A DNA stretch of 64,000 nucleotides from Azophilus sp965247035 (GCA_965247035.1 CBDFGJ010000003.1:372001-436000), one strand, 5' to 3'; counted from the stretch's first letter, positions 1 to 9,268 are shown. The notes: generated from the sequence alone by a model not told the origin. Program-made: numbers and translations.

Positions 1-1347
1 CGGCAAGCCATGGTAGTTCTGCGCCACGTCGCCCAAACCGGGGCCCAAGTTGCTCAGGCAGGCGGCGACGGCGGAAAAAGCGCTGATGAAATCAAGTTCC
101 GAGAAGCCCATGACCAAGCACACCAAGATCACGAAGATGCCGAAATAGGCGAAACAAAAGCTCCAGATTGCGTTGGCTACCCGGTCCGGCACACGCTCGC
201 GGTTGATGGTCAGGGGAAACACGCCCAAGGGGTGAATGAGGCGCTTGATTTCACAAACGCACAATCGATAGACCATGAGCACCCGCATGATCTTCAAACC
301 GCCGGCGGTGGAGCCGGCGCAGCCGCCAGCCAACGCTGCGAACATCAGCAGCACCGATGTCATCGAAGGCCAAAGGCTGAAGTTGGTGGTGGTGAATCCG
401 GTTGTGGTGGTGATGGAGATGGCCTGAAACAAGCCATCACGAATTGGGTTGGGAACGGCTTGTGGATACTGCATGAGAACGTAGCAGGTGATGAGCGCCA
501 CCCCTGCCAGCACCGCCAAGTACAGGCGCACTTCCCAGTCGGCGGCGTAATAGGCTAGGGTCTTGCGTTTCCAAGCGATGAAGTGCAGGCCGAAGTTGAT
601 GCCGGCAAACACCATGAAGACAATCGCCACCCATTCGATGGCGCCGCTGTCAAAGTGGCCCATGCTCGCGTCATGGGTGGAGAACCCGCCGATGGCGATG
701 GTGGAGAAGCTGTGGCAAATGGCATCGAATGGATTCATGCCCGCCAGCCAGTAAGCGAAGGCGCAGGCTAGGGTCAGCCCGAGATAGAGGTACCACAGCG
801 CCTTGGCGGTCTCGGCGATGCGTGGCGTCAGTTTGTTGTCCTTAACCGCCCCGGGCGACTCCGCCCGGTAGAGCTGCATGCCGCCAATGCCCAGCATCGG
901 CAGTATGGCCACGGCCAAAACGACGATCCCCATGCCCCCCAGCCATTGCAGTAAATGTCGATAGAACAGGATGGATTTTGGCATCTCATCCAAGCCCGTG
1001 AGAACCGTGGCGCCGGTGGTGGTGATGCCGGATACGGACTCAAAGACCGAGTCCGTATAACTAAGCGCAGTGCTGTCGTCGAGATGAAAGGGAATGGCCC
1101 CAAACAACCCAAGGCCAAGATAGGCCAGTGCGGTGATTAGAAATCCATCCCCATCCCTTGGCCGCAGTCGCCCCCGACCCAGCAACCAGAACAGGCAACC
1201 GGTTGCCAAGGTAATGGCGAAGGCGGTGGTGAAGGATCCCATGGTCTGTTCGGAGTAGAGCCACGCCACGATCACCGGCACCAGCATGGCCGGGCTGAAC
1301 AGAATCAGCAGCGTTCCTGTGATGCGGAATATGGTGGGTAGGCGCAC
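1..1347 (-). CDS. trkH: Trk potassium uptake protein TrkH (3' end beyond window)
   Basis: This is the membrane subunit of the Trk potassium uptake system, which moves K+ across the inner membrane with TrkA as cytoplasmic gatekeeper. The reverse strand stays open from a GTG at 1347 to the window edge (449 codons). It shows hydrophobic segments, the filter-like stretch TTTGAT near residues 109-114 and the family signature LPMLGIGGMQLY near residues 149-160. The last visible residues, around LSNLGPGLGDVAQNYHG, are typical of the C-terminal part, so only a few dozen residues are probably missing. The GTG start lies 7 bases after the trkA stop and fits the usual TrkH N terminus; an ATG 20 codons further in is an alternative. 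The gene is probably cotranscribed with trkA. Confidence 0.95.
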   Translation of the reverse strand, partial: MRLPTIFRITGTLLILFSPAMLVPVIVAWLYSEQTMGSFTTAFAITLATGCLFWLLGRGRLRPRDGDGFLITALAYLGLGLFGAIPFHLDDSTALSYTDSVFESVSGITTTGATVLTGLDEMPKSILFYRHLLQWLGGMGIVVLAVAILPMLGIGGMQLYRAESPGAVKDNKLTPRIAETAKALWYLYLGLTLACAFAYWLAGMNPFDAICHSFSTIAIGGFSTHDASMGHFDSGAIEWVAIVFMVFAGINFGLHFIAWKRKTLAYYAADWEVRLYLAVLAGVALITCYVLMQYPQAVPNPIRDGLFQAISITTTTGFTTTNFSLWPSMTSVLLMFAALAGGCAGSTAGGLKIMRVLMVYRLCVCEIKRLIHPLGVFPLTINRERVPDRVANAIWSFCFAYFGIFVILVCLVMGFSELDFISAFSAVAACLSNLGPGLGDVAQNYHGLP

Positions 1348-1354
1348 GGCGACG

Positions 1355-2725
1355 TTAAAAGAACGTGACGCGGACCGCAAACAGCCGTTCGATTTGGGGC
1401 ACGCACTTCCTGTTAGTCAGAAATAGAATCAGGTGGTCATCCTGCTCAACGATCACGTCTCGATAAGTCACCAACACTTTGTCACCACGCACCACAGCGC
1501 CGATGGTGACGCCTTCAGGCAGCTTCAGGGCCTTGATGTGACGCCCGACAACGCTGGATTCATCTGGGCTGCCGCGCGCCACCACCTCCATCGCCTCAGC
1601 CGTGCCTCGCCTTAGGCTATGCACCCGAATGAAGTCCCCGCGCCGAACATGGGTCAGCAGGCTTGAAATCGTAAACAATTGGGGGGAGATCACCACGTCA
1701 ATTCGGTCCTCCGGCAGAACATCCACGTAAGTGGGGTTGTTGATGAGCGTCATGACACGGCGAACGCCGAAGTGCTTGGCCATCAGCGAAGCCATGATGT
1801 TGTCTTCATCATCGTTGGTCAGGGCGCAAAGCACGTCGCAGCTTTCGGCCAACTCCCGAAGCTGGTCCGGGTTGGCGGCGTCGCCCTCAAGCACAACGGT
1901 CCGCTGCAGCGAGACCGCAATCGTTTCACACCGTTGCCGATCCTTTTCTATGAGCTTGACGTTGAAGTGAGGTTCAATGGCCGCCGCCAACCCAGCGCCC
2001 ACATTGCCGCCACCGGCGATGATGACCTGTTTGAAGGCTAGTTCCGTCTCGCGCAGCTCCGCCATGACCGAATTGATTTGACCGGCCGAAGCAATGAAAA
2101 ACACCTCATCGTCCGCCTCTATTTTGGTGGCGGCGGCGGGCGCAATGGGCGCTCCCTTGCGAAATATGGCCGCCACCCGGGTGTCCACGTTCGGTAATTG
2201 CTTGCGCACGTACCGAAGCTCTTGGCCCACCAGATTGCTGTCGGCGTAGGTGCGCACCGAAACCAATTGCACCTTGCCAGCGGCGAAATCCAATACGGTT
2301 CGGGTGCCGGGGTGCTCCAACAGAAGGCGAACCTGATCCTGCACCAACTGCTCCGGATTGATGAACACATCCACTGGCATGTGCTCGTCGGCAAACAGCG
2401 ATTTCTCATCGACATAGGCGGGGGAGCGGACCCGGGCGATTTTCTTCGGCGTGCGGAACATGGAGTAAGAGACTTGGCAAGCCACCATGTTGACCTCATC
2501 GCTGCCCGTGACGGCAACCAGTATTTCCGCATCCTCCGCACCGGCTTGGCGCAGCACGTCCGGATGGGACGCCGAGCCGACCACGGTTTGGACGTCCAAG
2601 CGATTGCGCAACTCCCGCAGCAGTTCCCCGTCACGGTCAACCACTGTGATATCAAAGGCTTCGCCAGCCAGATGGGCCGCCAAGGTGCCGCCAACCTTGC
2701 CGGCGCCGAGTATCAGGATTTTCAT
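1355..2725 (-). CDS. trkA: Trk system potassium transporter subunit TrkA
   Basis: A 456-residue peripheral regulatory subunit that binds NAD(H) or nucleotides and gates TrkH. It has the usual duplicated layout: a Rossmann RCK-N domain starting with GAGKVGGTLA, an RCK-C domain, then a second RCK-N domain with GGGNVGAGLA near residue 240 and a final RCK-C domain. The length is normal for the family. It lies between rsmB (7-base gap upstream) and trkH, the order found in Pseudomonas, so rsmB-trkA-trkH probably form one transcript with fmt and def. Nothing unusual was seen. Confidence 0.97.
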   Translation of the reverse strand: MKILILGAGKVGGTLAAHLAGEAFDITVVDRDGELLRELRNRLDVQTVVGSASHPDVLRQAGAEDAEILVAVTGSDEVNMVACQVSYSMFRTPKKIARVRSPAYVDEKSLFADEHMPVDVFINPEQLVQDQVRLLLEHPGTRTVLDFAAGKVQLVSVRTYADSNLVGQELRYVRKQLPNVDTRVAAIFRKGAPIAPAAATKIEADDEVFFIASAGQINSVMAELRETELAFKQVIIAGGGNVGAGLAAAIEPHFNVKLIEKDRQRCETIAVSLQRTVVLEGDAANPDQLRELAESCDVLCALTNDDEDNIMASLMAKHFGVRRVMTLINNPTYVDVLPEDRIDVVISPQLFTISSLLTHVRRGDFIRVHSLRRGTAEAMEVVARGSPDESSVVGRHIKALKLPEGVTIGAVVRGDKVLVTYRDVIVEQDDHLILFLTNRKCVPQIERLFAVRVTFF

Positions 2726-2732
2726 TTCGGCA

Positions 2733-4034
2733 TCACCCCGCCAATTTATCGATCAGGGCCAAGTAGAGCCCGTCCGTGCTGGGCTCGATCGGTAGCATTT
2801 GCCAGCCGCGCTTGGTGGCGCTGCCGGTGGGCAAATCAATGCCGCCGGTGCTGGCGTCGCCCGCCGCTTGCATGAAGGATTCCACAACTTCATCGTTCTC
2901 CTCGGCCAATATGGAGCAGGTGCAGTAAAGCAGAGTGCCGCCCGGCCTTAAGGTGCGCCACAGATTCTTTAGCAGCGCCGCTTGAAGAAGCGCCGCCTTG
3001 GTCACCTGAGCCGACGTTCGGGTGACCTTGATGTCCGGATTCCGGCGCAGGGTTCCCAAGCCGGAGCAAGGTGCATCCAAGAGCACGAAGTCAAAGGGTT
3101 GGCCGTCCCACCACTTAGCACCGGCGGCGTTGGCCGCTAAGGCATTGAATTGCTCATGGCCCAAGCGTTGCCCAATCTGGCGCAGCGTCGCCAACCGGGT
3201 TGGAGAGATGTCCAAGGCGGTGGCGTCTATCCCAAGACCGCACTCAAGTATGTGAAACAACTTGCCGCCGGGCGCGGCGCAGGCATCCAGCAACCGTTGC
3301 CCGTTCTTGAGCCGGCAACCGATGAGGCCGCCAACGAGTTGGGCGCCGATGTCTTGTACGAAAACCCAACCCTCGCCAAAACCCGGCAGCGCGGCCATCC
3401 CTTGGGGTTGGTTCAAAACGACCGATTCCGGCAGCCAGGAACGGGTAAAGTCGATGCCCGCCTGTCGAAGCAGTTGCCGATACTGCTTCGGCTCAACCTT
3501 GTTCCGGTTGATGCGCAGGCTCATGGGCGCTCGCTCATTGTTGGCCACCATCAGCGCCTGCGCTTGTTCGGGGTACTGTCTTTTAAGGCGTTGCACAAGC
3601 CATGGCGGGTGTTCCATGCTTGATGGAACCGGCGAGGCCGCAACTTTGCGCAGCACTGCGTTCACCAGCCCCTTCGCCCAAGGCTTGCCCAGCACATCGG
3701 CCGCGGCCACGGTTTCATTGATGGCGGCGTGGTCAGGGATGCGGGTCCAGCAAAGCTGGTAGGCACCCACCAGCAAGAGACAATAAACATCCAGATCCTG
3801 GCTTCGCAAGGGCCGCCGCAACCGAGCGTTCAGGGCGGCGGCTAGTGAGAAGTAATGACGCAGACAGCCGTAGATCAGTTCCCGGCACAGAGGATTCGAA
3901 TCGCCGCCATGAACGGCCTCCAAGGTGTCACCTCGACCGAGCGTTCGGGCCAAGAGACGGGCGGCCTTGGCTCTGTCATCGGTTCGCGGAAGCACAGAAG
4001 CAGGCGCTTGGCTGAAACAGATCCCGAAAACCAT
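2733..4034 (-). CDS. rsmB: 16S rRNA (cytosine-967-C5)-methyltransferase RsmB
   Basis: This enzyme uses SAM to make m5C967 in 16S rRNA. The N-terminal part resembles the NusB-like RNA-binding domain (INETVAAADVLGKPWAKGLVN). The C-terminal part is a Rossmann methyltransferase with DACAAPGGK for SAM binding, LDAPCSGLGTLRRNPDI as the PCS motif and the catalytic TCSI cysteine. I chose the ATG at 4034 (433 residues) because GAGG sits six bases upstream. This overlaps the fmt 3' end by 59 bases. A GTG at 3995 would shorten the overlap but has no clear ribosome binding site. A longer open frame upstream is antisense-like and has no family similarity. Confidence 0.93.
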   Translation of the reverse strand: MVFGICFSQAPASVLPRTDDRAKAARLLARTLGRGDTLEAVHGGDSNPLCRELIYGCLRHYFSLAAALNARLRRPLRSQDLDVYCLLLVGAYQLCWTRIPDHAAINETVAAADVLGKPWAKGLVNAVLRKVAASPVPSSMEHPPWLVQRLKRQYPEQAQALMVANNERAPMSLRINRNKVEPKQYRQLLRQAGIDFTRSWLPESVVLNQPQGMAALPGFGEGWVFVQDIGAQLVGGLIGCRLKNGQRLLDACAAPGGKLFHILECGLGIDATALDISPTRLATLRQIGQRLGHEQFNALAANAAGAKWWDGQPFDFVLLDAPCSGLGTLRRNPDIKVTRTSAQVTKAALLQAALLKNLWRTLRPGGTLLYCTCSILAEENDEVVESFMQAAGDASTGGIDLPTGSATKRGWQMLPIEPSTDGLYLALIDKLAG

Positions 4035-4926
4035 TGACCGCCTCGGCTGGGCCAAGAATCGAGCCCTTGCCGCGGTCAAGCCGAATGGCGTTGAGCCGCA
4101 ACGCCCCGTCACCGCAGGCAACGCGGATCTCCTGTCGGTTGGCGCGGACAACTTCGCCGGGTGCAGCACCGGCCTCGCCGGCAACGACCTCGGCTTCAAG
4201 CAACTGCACCCGCACCCCTCCAAGCAGGCCGTACATGGGCATTCGGTGCGCGAGGGCGCGTATGGCGCGATCGAGCTGAGCGGCCGGCAGCCGCCAATCC
4301 ACCGCAGCCTCTTGCGGCTTCAGTTTATGGGCGTAGCTCGCCTCGCCCTGTTGCGGCTGCGCTTTCATTGTGGCGGGGGTCAGCAGAATTGCACGCAGCA
4401 GCTCAACGCTGAGATCGACGATGGCCCGGCTGAGTTCAGCGCCGGTGCTGCGGCGGCCAATGGCAAGCCGGGTTTGGGCGATGATGGGGCCGGTGTCCAA
4501 GCCTTCATCCATTTGCATGATGGTGGTCCCAGTTTCCTCATCACCCGCCATCAGCGCTCTTTCGATGGGCGCCGCGCCGCGCCAGCGGGGCAGCAGGGAA
4601 GCATGGACGTTGATGCATCCGAACCGCGGCATGTCCAGAAAGGCGCGGGGCAGGATCAAACCGTAGGCGGCAACCACCATCACCTGAAGATGCTCGCCCT
4701 TGATGGCGGCGACGGCGCCATTCTTGGTGGCCGGGGTTTTTGCCGCAAGACCTTCGGCCAAGGCGAGCCGTCGCACAGGGCAGCGCGTGGCTTGACGGCC
4801 CCGCCCCCGGCGGCGGTCCGGTCCGCTTAGGATGAGGCTTGGCCGCAAATTGCATTGCAGCAAGCCGCCGAGAAAGTCGGCGGCGAATTCCGCAGTGCCT
4901 GCGAAACCGAAACGGGGCGTCGTCAT
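3976..4926 (-). CDS. fmt: Methionyl-tRNA formyltransferase
   Basis: Formylates initiator Met-tRNA using 10-formyl-tetrahydrofolate in the cytoplasm. The 316-residue protein has the formyltransferase fold start FGFAGTAEFAADFL, the folate-site segment AAYGLILPRAFLDM, the catalytic neighbourhood INVHASLLPRWRGAAPI (Asn and His conserved) and the following TIMQMDEGLDTGP. A C-terminal tRNA-binding domain follows. It is 7 bases downstream of def and overlaps rsmB, the classical def-fmt-rsmB arrangement. The length is typical. Confidence 0.97.
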   Translation of the reverse strand: MTTPRFGFAGTAEFAADFLGGLLQCNLRPSLILSGPDRRRGRGRQATRCPVRRLALAEGLAAKTPATKNGAVAAIKGEHLQVMVVAAYGLILPRAFLDMPRFGCINVHASLLPRWRGAAPIERALMAGDEETGTTIMQMDEGLDTGPIIAQTRLAIGRRSTGAELSRAIVDLSVELLRAILLTPATMKAQPQQGEASYAHKLKPQEAAVDWRLPAAQLDRAIRALAHRMPMYGLLGGVRVQLLEAEVVAGEAGAAPGEVVRANRQEIRVACGDGALRLNAIRLDRGKGSILGPAEAVNGFRDLFQPSACFCASANR

Positions 4927-4933
4927 TGGGGGT

Positions 4934-5437
4934 TCAAGCGCTGACGCGCAGTGGCTTTGAGAGCTTTTTTTGAATGCGGGTGCGCTTCAAATTCGATAGG
5001 TAGTCCACGAACAGCTTGCCCTCAAGATGGTCGCACTCATGTTGTACGCACGCCGCAAGCAGCCCGTCCGCGTGCATGGAGAAAGGCCTGCCTTCCCGGT
5101 CAAGCGCCTGCACATGCACCCGCTCCCAGCGGCTGACCGGCTCGTAGAAGCCGGGCACGGACAAGCAGCCCTCCTCCATTTCCAAGCATTCCCCCGACAC
5201 TTCAAGCCGGGGATTTATGAACACTTTGGGGTCGTTGCGGGCTTCTGACACATCGACCACAACCACCCGCTTGTGTACGTTGATTTGGCTGGCCGCAAGC
5301 CCGATTCCCGGCGCGTCATACATGGTTTCCAACAGATCGTCCACCAGCTTTCTGATGGATGCGTCCACCTCCCGCACCGGACGCGCCTTGGTGCGCAACC
5401 GCGAATCGGGAAACTTGAGGATGTTGAGGACGGCCAT
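4934..5437 (-). CDS. def: Peptide deformylase
   Basis: A metal-dependent hydrolase that removes the N-formyl group from nascent proteins. All three family motifs are present in the 167-residue product: GIGLAASQ (motif 1), EEGCLSVPG with the metal-binding cysteine (motif 2), and QHECDHLEG, which supplies two histidines and the catalytic glutamate (motif 3). It heads the leftward def-fmt-rsmB-trkA-trkH cluster and is divergent from dprA, so the interval between 5438 and 5585 should hold promoters for both directions. Confidence 0.97.
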   Translation of the reverse strand: MAVLNILKFPDSRLRTKARPVREVDASIRKLVDDLLETMYDAPGIGLAASQINVHKRVVVVDVSEARNDPKVFINPRLEVSGECLEMEEGCLSVPGFYEPVSRWERVHVQALDREGRPFSMHADGLLAACVQHECDHLEGKLFVDYLSNLKRTRIQKKLSKPLRVSA

Positions 5438-5585
5438 GAGTCAACCTGCTTCACCATCAACGACCGAGTATAACCACTTGCGCCGCCAAATTCCTTAAAC
5501 GCAACCCGCCAACAGGCCAATGGCCTACAAAGCGGTGGGAGATAGCGCCTTTCTTCGCCAGCGAGCCGCTCTACAATTTGCCTAC

Positions 5586-6653
5586 ATGCCAGTTTTCAAT
5601 TCACTCAAGTCAGCAGTGTCTCCCCAAGCCCCGGCATCCGAGTTCGAGGCGCTGTTGTATCTAAGCCAACAAGCACCCCGCGCCCGCGTGCGGCGATGGC
5701 TTCAGCAAGCCGGCAGCGCCCGCGCCGCCTTTGCCCAGCATGGAGCGGCGCCGATCTGGCCGCTTGACGCCATAGAAGCCGCCAGCATTAGGGTCACCAC
5801 CAGCGTCGACTCCACCTATCCAGAAGCTTTGCGCCACATCCCTGACCCACCCTTGGCGCTCTACTACCAAGGCGACCTGCCGGCAGCCGATGATCCTTGC
5901 GTCGCCATAGTCGGTGCCAGATCCGCAACGCGGCTTGGGCTGCAAATCGCCCAGTCCATGGGGCGGCAGTTGGCTGCGGCCGGCGTCACCGTGGGCTCCG
6001 GGCTGGCGCGGGGAATTGACGCCGCCGCGCACCAAGGGGCGCTGGCTGAGGACGTAACGGGCCGCGCCTGGGCCATATTGGGCAGTGGGTTGTTGAAGAT
6101 CTATCCGCGCCAACACTGCATGCTGGCTGATCGCATCATTGCCAGCGGCGGTGCGCTCATCACCGAGTACATCCCCAACGCCCGTCCGCAACGGTACTAT
6201 TTTCCTGAACGCAATCGCCTGATCAGCGGCTTGGCCAAAGCGGTGGTAGTGGTCGAGGCATCCCAGCGCAGCGGCTCCCTCATCACGGCGCGCATGGCGG
6301 CGGAGCAGGGTCGGGACGTCTTCGCCGTGCCAGGCGCGGTGAGCAGCCCAGTGAGCAGCGGCTGCCATTGGCTCATTCGTCAAGGAGCGGGGTTAGTGGA
6401 GAACGCGCACGACGTGCTTGAGGCCATGGGCTATGCTGTTCATTGGTCAGCCGCATCGGAGCAACCTGAACCGCCGCCCAGCCGTCTCGCCCCAGTCTTC
6501 AACGCCGTGACTGCCACCTCCACCCCAGCGGACGAGGTGGCCACCGTCGCCGGGGTTTCCGTCGAGGCGGCGGCTGGCGATTTAGTGCAGTTGGAAATGC
6601 TCGGATTTGTCCAGTTCACGCCAGATGGGTATATTCGGGCGCTTCGTCAATAG
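5586..6653 (+). CDS. dprA: DNA-processing protein DprA (Smf)
   Basis: DprA protects incoming single-stranded DNA and loads RecA during natural transformation. The 355-residue product has an N-terminal helical region, the Rossmann-like DprA core with VAIVGARSATRLG and SGLARGIDAAAHQGAL, the PERNRLISGL segment, and a C-terminal winged-helix-like tail from about residue 300. I chose ATG 5586 because the frame upstream, which begins near 5520, lacks family similarity. Many relatives carry a lysM gene between def and dprA; none is visible here. The presence of dprA together with the pilus genes in the window is compatible with competence. Confidence 0.93.
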   Translation: MPVFNSLKSAVSPQAPASEFEALLYLSQQAPRARVRRWLQQAGSARAAFAQHGAAPIWPLDAIEAASIRVTTSVDSTYPEALRHIPDPPLALYYQGDLPAADDPCVAIVGARSATRLGLQIAQSMGRQLAAAGVTVGSGLARGIDAAAHQGALAEDVTGRAWAILGSGLLKIYPRQHCMLADRIIASGGALITEYIPNARPQRYYFPERNRLISGLAKAVVVVEASQRSGSLITARMAAEQGRDVFAVPGAVSSPVSSGCHWLIRQGAGLVENAHDVLEAMGYAVHWSAASEQPEPPPSRLAPVFNAVTATSTPADEVATVAGVSVEAAAGDLVQLEMLGFVQFTPDGYIRALRQ

Positions 6654-6664
6654 AGGGAATCAGA

Positions 6665-7165
6665 ATGCGTTTCGTCGCCGTGTTGATGGGGTCCGAGTCA
6701 GACTGGCCGATCATGCGAAAATGCACCGAAGTCCTGGAGCAGTTGGACATCCGCTTTGAAGTGCGGGTCACCTCGGCCCACCGCACGCCCGCCGCCACAG
6801 CAGACTACGTGGCGGATGCGGCTGAACGCGGCTGTGCGGCGTTCATTTGCGGTGCCGGCATGGCAGCGCATCTCGCCGGAGCCGTGGCCGCCAAGACCGT
6901 GCGGCCTGTCATCGGCGTACCCATCGACAGTGGCCCCATGCAGGGTTTTGACGCCTTGCTGGCGACGGTGCAGATGCCCGGCGGCATTCCCGTGGCCACC
7001 GTCGCCATCGGCGGTGCCGGAGCTAAGAACGCGGCCTATTTGGCCGCGCAGATGCTGGCTCTGGAGGACGCCAAACTGGCCGAAGCCTTGGCCCATGACC
7101 GCCAGCAAAACCAAGAGAAGATTCAGGCGCAGAATGAGCGAGTGCAAGCGGAACTCAAGCGTTGA
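6665..7165 (+). CDS. purE: N5-carboxyaminoimidazole ribonucleotide mutase PurE
   Basis: Catalyses the class I PurE step of purine synthesis, N5-CAIR to CAIR. The 166-residue protein shows MGSESDWPIM at the N terminus, TSAHRTP with the active-site histidine, and CGAGMAAHLAGAVAA. The C-terminal tail is long, charged and glutamine-rich, and probably helical. The ribosome binding site AGGGAA precedes the ATG. It starts 11 bases after dprA and its last 32 bases overlap tsaC, suggesting coupled expression. No purK gene follows, so the ATP-dependent partner must be encoded elsewhere. Confidence 0.96.
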   Translation: MRFVAVLMGSESDWPIMRKCTEVLEQLDIRFEVRVTSAHRTPAATADYVADAAERGCAAFICGAGMAAHLAGAVAAKTVRPVIGVPIDSGPMQGFDALLATVQMPGGIPVATVAIGGAGAKNAAYLAAQMLALEDAKLAEALAHDRQQNQEKIQAQNERVQAELKR

Positions 7166-7718
7166 TGATTTCCACGTTCGCCAAGCCGTGCGCCACCTCC
7201 GGCGCGGCGGCGTTGTGGCCCACGCCACCGAGGGTGTATGGGGCTTGGCCTGCGACCCCTTTGACCTTAGTGCGGTGGCCCGCGTCCTGGCGATCAAGGG
7301 TCGCCGGCCGGACAAGGGCCTGATTTTGATCGGCGCCAACGCCGGTTGCTTTGCCGCCGAGTTGCAACCGCTGCCGGCGGCGCAGCAAACCGCCATCAAC
7401 CTGACCTGGCCTGGTGCGGTGTCTTGGATTTTGCCGAGCGATCGCTTTCCCGCTTGGATTTCCGGCGGTGCTCGGGTCGGGATGACGACGGTTGCCGTGC
7501 GGGTGCCCGGACATGCCCAAGCGCGAGCCATTTGCGCCGGCTTTGGTGGCCCTCTGGTATCCACTTCCGCCAATCCTTCAGGCCGTCCGCCCACCGGCGA
7601 AGTGCTGCATGTCCGCCGCTGGTTTCAAAACGCCATCAACTACCTAACGCCCGGCCATACCTCCGGGCGCAACAAGCCAAGCGAGTTGCGCACCCTTGGT
7701 GGCGAAGTCCTGCGCTGA
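7134..7718 (+). CDS. tsaC: L-threonylcarbamoyladenylate synthase TsaC (YrdC family)
   Basis: Makes threonylcarbamoyl-AMP for the t6A37 modification of ANN-decoding tRNAs. The YrdC fold is recognisable from VAHATEGVWGLACDP, the KGRRPDKGLILI nucleotide and threonine site, LTWPGAVSWILP and PLVSTSANPSGRPP. I chose ATG 7134, inside the purE 3' end, because it gives a 194-residue protein with the normal short N terminus; no later ATG precedes the conserved core. The stop overlaps the aroE ATG by one base, so the two are probably translationally coupled. This tsaC-aroE neighbourhood is common in gammaproteobacteria. Confidence 0.94.
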   Translation: MSECKRNSSVDDFHVRQAVRHLRRGGVVAHATEGVWGLACDPFDLSAVARVLAIKGRRPDKGLILIGANAGCFAAELQPLPAAQQTAINLTWPGAVSWILPSDRFPAWISGGARVGMTTVAVRVPGHAQARAICAGFGGPLVSTSANPSGRPPTGEVLHVRRWFQNAINYLTPGHTSGRNKPSELRTLGGEVLR

Positions 7719-8524
7719 TGGACCGCTACGCCGTCATCGGCAATCCAATAGACCACTCGCTGTCGCCGGAAATTCATCGGGCCTTTGCGCAACAGACCGG
7801 CGAGCGGCTGCGCTACGATAAGCTGTTCTCGTCGGTGAACCAATTCGCCGCAACAGCGAAGGAGTTTTTTCAATCCGGTGGCTTGGGGTTGAACGTCACG
7901 CTGCCCTTCAAGCTCGAGGCGCGCCTCTGGGTGGATCGATTGGCGCCAACCGCGGCCCGGTGCGGTGCCGTCAACACCATCTCACTGGACGATGGCGCAA
8001 CGCTTGGGCACTGCACCGACGGCCTTGGCTTGGTTCGGGATCTAGACGCCCAAGGCGTTTCCGTGGCGGGCCGCAAGCTGTTGCTGATTGGCGCGGGCGG
8101 CGCGGTCGCCGGCATCCTGGCCGCGCTGATTGAGGCGAACGCGGGCCCCATTCACATTGCCAACCGCACCCCGGCCAAGGCGCACGCACTCGCGGCCCGC
8201 TATGATGGGAATGTACAGGCGTCCAGCCTTGGGGAATTTGAGGGTGCCTTCGATCTCATCATCAACGGCGCTTCAGCCGGCCTCAGAGGCGAGGGTGCGC
8301 TGATCGAGCCGAGGTTCGCCCAAGGCGCGGCCTGCTATGACTTGCTCTACAGTCGGGATGGCCGAACTCCTTTTTTTCTTTGGGCGCAGCAAGCCGGTGC
8401 CGCCTGGGTGTCGGACGGCCTTGGCATGTTGGTGGAGCAAGCCGCCGCGGCTTTCGCCATATGGCGCGGGCATCAGCCTGAACCGCGGGAAGTGCTGCGG
8501 GCATTGCGCACAGTCCGCGATTAA
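7718..8524 (+). CDS. aroE: Shikimate dehydrogenase AroE
   Basis: NADPH-dependent reduction of 3-dehydroshikimate to shikimate. The 268-residue protein has the substrate signature NPIDHSLSPEIH, the catalytic lysine in NVTLPFK, the NADP-binding GAGGAVAGIL and the DGLGLVRDL aspartate. The ATG overlaps the tsaC stop by one base. The length is usual for the AroE subgroup. The other shikimate genes in the window, aroB and aroK, lie 27 kb away in the pilus block. Confidence 0.96.
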   Translation: MDRYAVIGNPIDHSLSPEIHRAFAQQTGERLRYDKLFSSVNQFAATAKEFFQSGGLGLNVTLPFKLEARLWVDRLAPTAARCGAVNTISLDDGATLGHCTDGLGLVRDLDAQGVSVAGRKLLLIGAGGAVAGILAALIEANAGPIHIANRTPAKAHALAARYDGNVQASSLGEFEGAFDLIINGASAGLRGEGALIEPRFAQGAACYDLLYSRDGRTPFFLWAQQAGAAWVSDGLGMLVEQAAAAFAIWRGHQPEPREVLRALRTVRD

Positions 8525-8535
8525 CGGGGAACCAC

Positions 8536-9084
8536 ATGGCTGACCAAAACATCGCCAAGAAAAACCGTTCGCAAATTCTCATCCTGGTCTTGGCGCTGCC
8601 CCTGCTGGCGCTTTTCGCCGTGTACAGCCTGATTTTTCTGGCTGGACAGGAAACCCTGCTGCAAACCACCAACAACGGCGAGTTTGTCGATCCGCCGATG
8701 ATGGTGCGGGATCTGGATCTTACCAGCGCCACTGGCGGCCCGGTGGATGGCAGCGCCTACTGGTGGGTTTGGATCGTGGCGCAGAACTGCGACGAGGACT
8801 GCCGCAAGGCCCTGCTTGAGTTGAGGCAGCTACCCGATCTTTTGGCGAACGAAGCATCCCGAGTGCAACTAGCTCTGGCCTTAACCGGCCAAACTGACTT
8901 GTTCACCGATGGGCGGATCGGTGCGGTGCGGCTATTTCGCATCGGCAACGAAAATAGCTTGGCGGATGGCCTGTACATCGTGGACCCAGCCGGCAATGTC
9001 GTGCTGCACTACCCGATGGGTTCAGCCATGCAAGCGCTAGCGGAGGACTTGCGCAAGATGTTGCGTGCAGCCGTCGATGCGTAG
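8536..9084 (+). CDS. Membrane-anchored thioredoxin-fold-like protein, function unknown
   Basis: A 182-residue protein with a short charged N terminus, one transmembrane segment (about residues 13-36) and a periplasmic domain. That domain contains YWWVWIVAQNCDEDCRKALL, a CxxxC pair at the position where thioredoxin-fold or SCO-like proteins place their cysteines, and the later segment YIVDPAGNVVLHYP, which is typical of this fold. It resembles the small membrane proteins often linked to cytochrome oxidase assembly in pseudomonads, but no oxidase genes are near. It starts 11 bases after aroE and is probably the last gene of that transcript. The fold assignment is inferred from motifs only. Confidence 0.75.
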   Translation: MADQNIAKKNRSQILILVLALPLLALFAVYSLIFLAGQETLLQTTNNGEFVDPPMMVRDLDLTSATGGPVDGSAYWWVWIVAQNCDEDCRKALLELRQLPDLLANEASRVQLALALTGQTDLFTDGRIGAVRLFRIGNENSLADGLYIVDPAGNVVLHYPMGSAMQALAEDLRKMLRAAVDA

Positions 9085-9268
9085 GCAGGCAGTGCTTCGG
9101 CGCAGTCCTTGGTCGATTCCCTAGCCGCCTGCCCTGATTGGCCGGCCTGACGCGATGCACATCGGCGCAGCGCAGGGCGGGGAAGTTGCAAACCGCCAAG
9201 GGGTGCCGGGCATCGCAGTGTTGGCCGGTGGTTGGAGAAGAAACGCCTGAACGATCTTGGCTACCCGC

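Noticed and set aside
10..558. A 182-codon forward frame opposite trkH
   Set aside because: It is antisense to the clearly coding TrkH frame, is rich in His, Gln and Gly, and has no recognisable domain.
2198..2875. A 225-codon forward frame opposite trkA and rsmB
   Set aside because: It is antisense to confident genes and has the composition of a shadow frame.
3925..4830. A 301-codon forward frame opposite fmt
   Set aside because: fmt on the reverse strand has all catalytic motifs; the forward frame has none.
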